Source: an uncultured Anaerovibrio sp.
GTDB taxonomy: Bacteria > Bacillota > Negativicutes > Selenomonadales > Selenomonadaceae
Reading direction: 5' to 3'
DNA length: 10,709 nucleotides
Assembly: GCA_934196075.1 (NCBI GenBank)
Contig: CAKPVW010000056.1
Location: forward strand, 1-10,709
The stretch's first letter is position 1, and each line of letters opens with the position of its first letter. The notes under the pieces are model-generated. The model did not search any database and was not told where the DNA came from. It worked only from the letters and a program-made list of their open reading frames with translations. A program made the translations under genes and the position numbers. Below are positions 5,303-10,709 of this stretch, one piece after another.

Positions 5303-7372
5303 ATGCTGCCTAAGCTGAATAATGTAGAATTTAATGAAGATAAGGCTACGCCTTTTCATGTGGTAGCTCCCTTTGAGCCTATGGGGGATCAGCCGGAGGC
5401 TATAGAAGCATTGGCGGCCGGTATTGAAAATGGTCAGGAGGCTCAGGTGCTGCTGGGAGCTACTGGTACAGGCAAAACCTTTACCATAGCTAAGCTTATT
5501 GAGAAGGTGCAGCGGCCTACCTTGGTGATTGCCCACAACAAGACTTTGGCAGCCCAGCTGGCCAGCGAGTTCAAAGCTTTTTTTCCAGATAATTATGTAG
5601 GCTATTTTGTCAGCTATTATGATTATTATCAGCCAGAGGCCTATATTGCCTCTACAGATACTTATATAGAGAAGGATGCGTCCATCAATGACGAAATAGA
5701 TGAACTGCGGCATTCCGCCACTTGCTCTCTTTTTGAGCGGCGGGATGTTATTATTGTGGCCAGTGTTTCCTGCATATATGGTTTGGGTTCCCCAGAAAGC
5801 TATCATGAAATGGTTTTGTCCCTGCACAAAGGGCAGGAAACGGACAGAGATGCAATTCTCCGTCGGCTGGTGGCTATTCAATATGAGCGCAATGATTTGG
5901 TACTGGAGCGTGGCACTTTTCGGGTGAGAGGCGATGTTATTGAGGTATTCCCAGCTGGTTATAGCAACAAAGCAGTGCGGATAGAGCTTTTTGGGGATGA
6001 AGTAGATAGGATTCTGGAATTTGAGGTGCTTACCGGTAAGGTTATTGGGGAACGGCTTCATTCCATGATTTTTCCAGCCTCCCATTATGTTACCAATCGA
6101 GAGAACTTGGAATATGCCATGTCCACCATTCGACAGGAAATGGAGGAACAGGTCAAATTCTTTAAATCAGAAAATAAATTGATTGAGGCCCAGCGTATTG
6201 AACAGCGAGTAAATTATGATTTGGAAATGATTCAGGAAATGGGCTACTGCTCAGGCATTGAGAATTATTCCCGGCATTTAACCCGCCGTAAAGCAGGAGA
6301 TGCACCTTATACCCTGTTGGATTATTTCCCAGAGGATTTTCTCATGGTCATGGATGAATCCCATGTTACCTTGCCTCAGGTGCGGGCTATGTATGCAGGG
6401 GACAGGTCCCGGAAGGATTCGTTGGTCAATAATGGCTTTCGTCTTCCTTCGGCCTATGACAACCGTCCTCTGAAATTTGAGGAGTTTGAAAAGAGGATTA
6501 ATCAGATTGTATATGTTTCTGCTACGCCGGCTAAATACGAGCTAGGTCAAGCTCAGCAGGTGGTACAGCAGATTATTCGTCCTACGGGACTTTTGGATCC
6601 AGAAATCGAAATCCGTCCTTTGGAGAGGCAGATGGATGATTTGCTGGGAGAAATTCATAAAAGAACAGCTAAAAATCAGCGGGTTTTGGTAACTACCTTG
6701 ACCAAGCGTATGGCAGAGAATCTTACAGATTATCTCAAGGAAATGGGTGTGAAGGTGCGGTATCTTCATTCAGATATTGCCACCATTGAAAGAGCTCAGA
6801 TTATTAAGGAACTGCGATTGGGCAAATTTGATGTGCTGGTTGGAATAAATCTGCTTCGTGAGGGCCTGGATATGCCAGAGGTATCTTTGGTGGCTATTCT
6901 GGATGCGGATAAGGAGGGCTTTTTGCGCTCTGATACGTCACTAATTCAGACCATAGGCCGTACTGCACGCAATGCCGAGGGACAGGTTATTATGTATGCT
7001 GATGTGATTACGGATTCCATGCAGAGAGCCATAGATGAAACAGCCCGCCGTCGTCAGGTGCAGGAGGTATATAATCAGGAGCATAATATTGTGCCGAAAA
7101 CCATTGTAAAGCCCATAAAGGATTTGATTGATTTGACCTTGGTGGCTGAGGAAAGCGGTGAATACAAGGTTGATATAGATGCCAAGGTCAAGGCTGCGGC
7201 CAAGAAGCTGCAACGGCCGGATAAAAAGCTGACCAAGAAGGAAGGGGAGGCGCTTTTGAAGGCTTTGACAAAGGAAATGCAGATGGCCTCCAGAGCTTTG
7301 GAGTTTGAGCGGGCTGCTCAGCTTAGGGATATGATTTTTGAGCTGCAGGATACTATGGGCATCAAAAGATAA
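5303..7372 (+). CDS. uvrB: Excinuclease ABC subunit B (UvrB), DNA damage verification helicase
   Basis: UvrB loads onto damaged DNA from the UvrA complex, checks the lesion by strand opening and recruits UvrC for incision. The 689-residue protein has the Walker A motif GATGTGKT at 52-59, the lesion-probing beta-hairpin with [10 protein letters not shown] near 105-114, the DESH box at 351-354, VSATPAKYE from about 405, the helicase C-terminal block EGLDMPE at about 520 and TIGRTARN at about 550. A C-terminal UVR domain (about 650-685, [12 protein letters not shown]) contacts UvrC. The length is normal for the family. ATG 5303 is chosen because GAGGAGG (5289-5295) lies 7 bases upstream; the in-frame TTG at 5297 is too close to it. 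uvrA follows 85 bases downstream, the common uvrBA order. All key motifs are intact. Confidence 0.98.
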   Translation: MLPKLNNVEFNEDKATPFHVVAPFEPMGDQPEAIEALAAGIENGQEAQVLLGATGTGKTFTIAKLIEKVQRPTLVIAHNKTLAAQLASEFKAFFPDNYVGYFVSYYDYYQPEAYIASTDTYIEKDASINDEIDELRHSATCSLFERRDVIIVASVSCIYGLGSPESYHEMVLSLHKGQETDRDAILRRLVAIQYERNDLVLERGTFRVRGDVIEVFPAGYSNKAVRIELFGDEVDRILEFEVLTGKVIGERLHSMIFPASHYVTNRENLEYAMSTIRQEMEEQVKFFKSENKLIEAQRIEQRVNYDLEMIQEMGYCSGIENYSRHLTRRKAGDAPYTLLDYFPEDFLMVMDESHVTLPQVRAMYAGDRSRKDSLVNNGFRLPSAYDNRPLKFEEFEKRINQIVYVSATPAKYELGQAQQVVQQIIRPTGLLDPEIEIRPLERQMDDLLGEIHKRTAKNQRVLVTTLTKRMAENLTDYLKEMGVKVRYLHSDIATIERAQIIKELRLGKFDVLVGINLLREGLDMPEVSLVAILDADKEGFLRSDTSLIQTIGRTARNAEGQVIMYADVITDSMQRAIDETARRRQVQEVYNQEHNIVPKTIVKPIKDLIDLTLVAEESGEYKVDIDAKVKAAAKKLQRPDKKLTKKEGEALLKALTKEMQMASRALEFERAAQLRDMIFELQDTMGIKR

Positions 7373-7457
7373 ATAGCAGGTATTTTGCGGGCTAAAGTCA
7401 TTATATGTGACGATTTTGTCAATAGTATGCTTAGGGTAAGGATATATGAGGTAGTTT

Positions 7458-10274
7458 ATGGATAAGTATATTCGCATTCGTGGTGCTAGACAGCACAATT
7501 TAAAAAATATTAATTTGGATATTCCCAGGGATAAAATGGTGGTTATTACCGGTCTTAGCGGCTCCGGTAAATCCTCCTTGGCCTTTGATACCATCTATGC
7601 AGAGGGCCAGCGACGGTATATGGAGTCCCTATCATCCTATGCCCGGCAGTTCCTGGGGCAGATGGACAAGCCTGATGTGGACTATATAGAGGGGTTGTCT
7701 CCAGCTATTTCCATTGACCAGAAAACCACCAGCCGCAATCCTCGTTCTACCGTAGGCACAGTTACGGAAATCTATGATTATCTGCGTTTGCTTTTTGCTA
7801 GAGTTGGGCACCCTCATTGCCCTAAATGTGGCAAACCTGTTAATCAGCAGTCCTTGGATCAGATGCTGGATCAGCTGTTGGCTTTGTCAGAACGCACCAA
7901 GCTATTGATTATGGCTCAGGCGGTGCGGGGGAAAAAGGGCGAGCACAAAAAGCTGTTGGAGCATATTCGCAAGGAGGGCTATACCCGTCTGCGCATTGAT
8001 GGTGAAATCCGGGATGCTGGTGAGGAAATTCAGCTGGAAAAAAATAAAAAGCATACCATTGAGGTGGTTATTGACCGACTGATTATTCGGCCAGAAATAC
8101 GGCCTCGTATGGCAGAATCTATGGAGGTAGCCTTGAAGATGGGGCAAGGTGTGGCCTATGTGCAGATTGTAGATGGAGAACAGCTTATGTTCAGCCAGAA
8201 TTTTGCCTGTGAGGACTGCGGTATCAGCCTACCGGAGATTACACCGAGAATGTTTTCTTTTAACAGTCCTTTTGGCGCTTGTCCTGTTTGTAGTGGATTG
8301 GGCAGTCAAATGGAGATGGATTTGGAGCTGGTACTGCCAGATAAGGCTAAATCCTTGGCTGAGGGGGCCATTGCGCCTATGTCTACCAATGTTAAAGGAT
8401 ATTATATGCGCCAAATGGATGCTTTGGTGCAAAAATATGGCTGCACTTTGGATACCTCTTGGCAGGAGATGCCAGCCAAGCTGCAGCAAAAACTTCTCTA
8501 TGGTACTGGGGAGGAGATTTTGGAGTTTGGCTATGAGAATATGTTTGGCCAATACAAGATTCATCGTATTCCCTTTGAGGGGGTAATGAATATTCTCAAC
8601 CGTCGCTACCGGGAATCTGAATCAGATACCATGCGGGAGGAATATGAAAATTATATGAGTGTCAATCTGTGTCCTGAATGTCATGGGGCCAGATTAAAGC
8701 CAGAAGTGCTGGCTGTCACCATTGGAGGTAAAAATATTCAGCAGGTAACGGATATGCCTGTGGCTCAGTGTCAGGAATTTTTCCAGCAGGTGGAGTTTAC
8801 AGAGAGAGAGCTGACTATTGGTCAGCAGGTACTAAAAGAAATCCATGCCAGATTGGGATTCTTGGCTAAGGTTGGCTTGGAGTACCTTACTTTATCTAGA
8901 GCTGCTGGTACTTTATCTGGCGGTGAGGCTCAGCGTATCAGGCTGGCTACTCAGATTGGTTCTGGCTTGGTAGGGGTACTGTATATCTTGGATGAGCCTA
9001 GTATTGGTTTGCATCAGCGGGATAATAACAAACTGCTGGAGGCATTGAAAAATTTGCGGAATATGGGCAACACCCTGCTGGTGGTGGAGCATGATGAGGA
9101 TACCATGCGGGTGGCAGATCATATTGTGGATATTGGGCCGGGAGCTGGTTCTCAGGGAGGCTATGTGGTGGCACAGGGGACAGCTGAGGAGATTATGGCT
9201 GTGCCGGAGTCAGTAACAGGTCAGTATTTAAGCCATAAAAAATTTATTCCTGTGCCAGAGAAAAGACGGCAGGGAAATGGTAATTTTTTGGAGATTTTGG
9301 GAGCAGAGGAGAATAATTTAAAGAATGTGCATTTGAAACTGCCTTTGGGGGTATTTACTGTCATTACTGGTGTATCTGGTTCTGGTAAAAGTACCTTGAT
9401 AAATGAAATTCTTTATAAGGCAGTGGCTTCCAAGCTTTATCGCATTAAGGGCAGACCGGGAAAATTCAAAAAGCTGTTGGGCATGGAGAATGTGGATAAG
9501 GTTATTGATATTGACCAAAGCCCTATTGGTAGAACGCCTCGTTCCAATCCTGCTACCTACACCGGTGTATTTGATTTGATTAGAACGCTGTTTAGTCAGT
9601 GCAGTGAGGCTAAGATGCGTGGCTATAAGCCTGGGCGGTTTAGCTTTAATATTAAGGGTGGTCGGTGTGAAACCTGCAAAGGTGATGGCATTATCAAGAT
9701 AGAGATGCATTTCCTTTCAGATGTATATGTGCCTTGTGAGGTTTGTGGCGGTGCTAGATACAATCGGGAAACCTTGGAAGTTAAATATAAGGGAAAATCT
9801 ATTGCTGATGTGTTGAATATGACTATTGAGGAAGCTGTGGAGTTCTTTAAGAATGTGCCTCGTATTGCCAACAAGCTGCAGGTGCTGCAGGATGTTGGAC
9901 TGGGTTATGTCAAGCTGGGGCAATCTGCTACAACTCTGTCTGGGGGCGAGGCTCAGAGGGTAAAGCTGGCTACGGAGCTGTCCCGTCGTTCCACAGGCAA
10001 AACGTTGTATATTTTGGATGAGCCTACCACCGGTTTACATACGGCAGATATTCATAGGCTGTTGGAAATTCTTCAGCGGTTAGTTGACGGTGGAGATTCT
10101 GTGGTGGTTATTGAGCATAATCTGGATGTGATTAAAAGTGCGGATTATATTGTAGATTTGGGCCCAGAGGGAGGAGATAAAGGAGGTACGATTGTGGCTC
10201 AGGGCACGCCAGAGGAAATTGTTAAGGTCAAGTCATCTTATACAGGGAAGTTCTTAAAGCCTATGCTGGAGTAG
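7458..10274 (+). CDS. uvrA: Excinuclease ABC subunit A (UvrA), damage-recognition ATPase
   Basis: UvrA is the dimeric ABC-type ATPase that finds bulky DNA lesions and delivers UvrB to them. The 938-residue protein has two ABC modules. The first has Walker [10 protein letters not shown] (32-40), signature LSGGE (486-490) and Walker B with LDEPS (511-515). The second has Walker [10 protein letters not shown] (638-646), signature LSGGE (827-831) and LDEPTTGLH (853-861). Zinc-binding cysteine pairs are seen at C251/C254 with C275/C278, and at C737/C740 with C760/C763; additional CxxC pairs lie at 121/124 and 405/408. The full length and complete motif set indicate a functional gene. GAGG at 7448-7451 sets ATG 7458. 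It is probably co-transcribed with uvrB: the 85-base gap has no terminator and no convincing promoter. The frame ends in TAG followed immediately by in-frame TAA (10275-10277). Confidence 0.98.
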   Translation: MDKYIRIRGARQHNLKNINLDIPRDKMVVITGLSGSGKSSLAFDTIYAEGQRRYMESLSSYARQFLGQMDKPDVDYIEGLSPAISIDQKTTSRNPRSTVGTVTEIYDYLRLLFARVGHPHCPKCGKPVNQQSLDQMLDQLLALSERTKLLIMAQAVRGKKGEHKKLLEHIRKEGYTRLRIDGEIRDAGEEIQLEKNKKHTIEVVIDRLIIRPEIRPRMAESMEVALKMGQGVAYVQIVDGEQLMFSQNFACEDCGISLPEITPRMFSFNSPFGACPVCSGLGSQMEMDLELVLPDKAKSLAEGAIAPMSTNVKGYYMRQMDALVQKYGCTLDTSWQEMPAKLQQKLLYGTGEEILEFGYENMFGQYKIHRIPFEGVMNILNRRYRESESDTMREEYENYMSVNLCPECHGARLKPEVLAVTIGGKNIQQVTDMPVAQCQEFFQQVEFTERELTIGQQVLKEIHARLGFLAKVGLEYLTLSRAAGTLSGGEAQRIRLATQIGSGLVGVLYILDEPSIGLHQRDNNKLLEALKNLRNMGNTLLVVEHDEDTMRVADHIVDIGPGAGSQGGYVVAQGTAEEIMAVPESVTGQYLSHKKFIPVPEKRRQGNGNFLEILGAEENNLKNVHLKLPLGVFTVITGVSGSGKSTLINEILYKAVASKLYRIKGRPGKFKKLLGMENVDKVIDIDQSPIGRTPRSNPATYTGVFDLIRTLFSQCSEAKMRGYKPGRFSFNIKGGRCETCKGDGIIKIEMHFLSDVYVPCEVCGGARYNRETLEVKYKGKSIADVLNMTIEEAVEFFKNVPRIANKLQVLQDVGLGYVKLGQSATTLSGGEAQRVKLATELSRRSTGKTLYILDEPTTGLHTADIHRLLEILQRLVDGGDSVVVIEHNLDVIKSADYIVDLGPEGGDKGGTIVAQGTPEEIVKVKSSYTGKFLKPMLE

Positions 10275-10446
10275 TAAATTATGATTTGTATGGCTATACA
10301 CCCCAGTTTTTTCGAGATACAGCCTGCGGTCATGGCGACTTTTGCTCTGTCGGCTAAATGACCCTGTCTGATGGTTTATCCTTACGCAGAGATACCGCTT
10401 GTCGCTGAGCCAATTCACAGATACCGGAATGGTAGAGAGTGCCACC

Positions 10447-10503
10447 GGGCTCACTTTTGCTTCGCAAAAGCAGGAAGCCTCCTGCCGCAAAAGTGTCATG
10501 CCC
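10447..10503. repeat. Long inverted repeat with alternative pairings
   Basis: CACTTTTGC (10452-10460) can pair with GCAAAAGTG (10487-10495), enclosing CAGGA-AGCC-TCCTG (10471-10484) as an inner hairpin; GGGC (10447-10450) and GCCC (10500-10503) extend the base. Alternatively, CTTTTGC (10454-10460) can fold back on GCAAAAG (10464-10470) across a TTC loop. There is no U-run on either side, so it is not a simple terminator. Confidence 0.75.
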
Positions 10504-10655
10504 CTCCGGCTGTTGGCGAATCATAGTGATTTCCCTACCATCTGCTGTTCTATTCCAGCCAATTCGCAAAATCTTCAAATTGTGCCAAGGCGAGAAATCG
10601 TTGTAAATACACTAACTGAGAGGTATGGCATTTACCCTTCCATGGCATATTAATG

Positions 10656-10691
10656 CGCCTCGCTTCTTAACGAATTAAAGGCGTTAGAAGC
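10656..10691. repeat. Inverted repeat with two competing stems
   Basis: GCTTCTTAACG (10662-10672) pairs with CGTTAGAAGC (10682-10691), leaving one bulged T and a 9-base loop. CGCCT (10656-10660) could instead pair with AGGCG (10679-10683). A third small dyad, AAGCTG/CAGCTT (10688-10693 and 10704-10709), runs to the window edge. Confidence 0.6.
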
Positions 10692-10709
10692 TGAACGCAG
10701 TGACAGCTT

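Larger units (their letters stand above)
10275..10709. other. Hairpin-rich intergenic stretch after uvrA, no convincing gene
   Basis: Short frames exist on both strands (the longest about 84 codons) but none has a ribosome site with a sensible start or a family I recognise, and they overlap one another. The stretch contains several inverted repeats, such as 10447-10503, 10656-10691 and 10688-10709, and small direct repeats: AGCCAATTC at 10408 and 10557, GATACCG at 10391 and 10420, and ATGGCAT at 10625 and 10642. A 13-base string, ACCCCAGTTTTTT, at 10300-10312 equals the right arm and U-run of the amylase terminator, but no matching left arm is present, so it is at best a weak uvrA terminator. 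It may be part of a dispersed intergenic repeat or an untranslated RNA. Confidence 0.5.

Noticed and set aside
5264..6085. Long minus-strand open frame (273 codons) opposite uvrB
   Set aside because: It lies antisense to conserved uvrB codons, has no family resemblance, and is a by-product of codon use on the + strand.
7373..7457. Separate uvrA promoter in the 85-base gap
   Set aside because: TTGTCA at 7416-7421 has no good -10 at 16-18 bases; co-transcription with uvrB is simpler.
10354..10653. Overlapping short frames on both strands after uvrA as possible small proteins
   Set aside because: They overlap each other, pass through the hairpins, lack good ribosome sites and show no recognisable domain, so I treat the stretch as non-coding.
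1..10709. CRISPR array, tRNA or rRNA genes
   Set aside because: No regularly spaced direct repeats and no recognisable tRNA or rRNA sequence were seen on either strand.

Overview
The window reads as chromosomal DNA of a low- to mid-GC anaerobic Firmicute. A Negativicutes/Selenomonadaceae-type organism is my best guess, from the general look of the exported amylase, the uvrB-uvrA order and the AT-rich promoters. This is inference; there is no rRNA or tRNA here to confirm it.

Layout, all on the + strand. (1) 1-963: the C-terminal part of a RhuM-family protein, cut short where a class III Fic AMP-transferase begins (NmFic type, with its own C-terminal inhibitory helix motif). (2) 964-1328: a decayed IS3-family scar, with an orfA carrying a stop codon and an internal gap, plus the first codons of orfB. 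(3) 1329-4314: an exported, multi-domain GH13 amylase/neopullulanase-type enzyme with its own promoter region, a remarkable all-purine leader and a strong intrinsic terminator. (4) 4328-4756: a small stand-alone ACT-domain protein behind a perfect inverted repeat that looks like an operator. (5) 4757-5190: a mosaic of gene debris, a TnpB-like C-terminal scrap joined to a dead N-terminal half of a second RhuM gene. (6) 5242-10274: the nucleotide-excision-repair genes uvrB and uvrA, both intact. A compact hairpin with a U-run overlaps the uvrB promoter. (7) 10275-10709: no convincing gene; a hairpin-rich intergenic stretch that may be a dispersed repeat.

The genes form separate units rather than one pathway. 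RhuM/Fic is accessory (toxin-like) cargo, the amylase is a nutrient-acquisition enzyme, the ACT protein is a probable small-molecule sensor, and uvrBA is core DNA repair. Mobile-element and RhuM debris lies in the seams between these units, so 1-5190 looks like a region of repeated insertion and loss next to a conserved block. I did not find a convincing wholly new system. The most informative oddities are the paired RhuM remnants, the RhuM/Fic junction, the promoter-terminator overlap at uvrB, the dyad before the ACT gene and the polypurine leader of the amylase.
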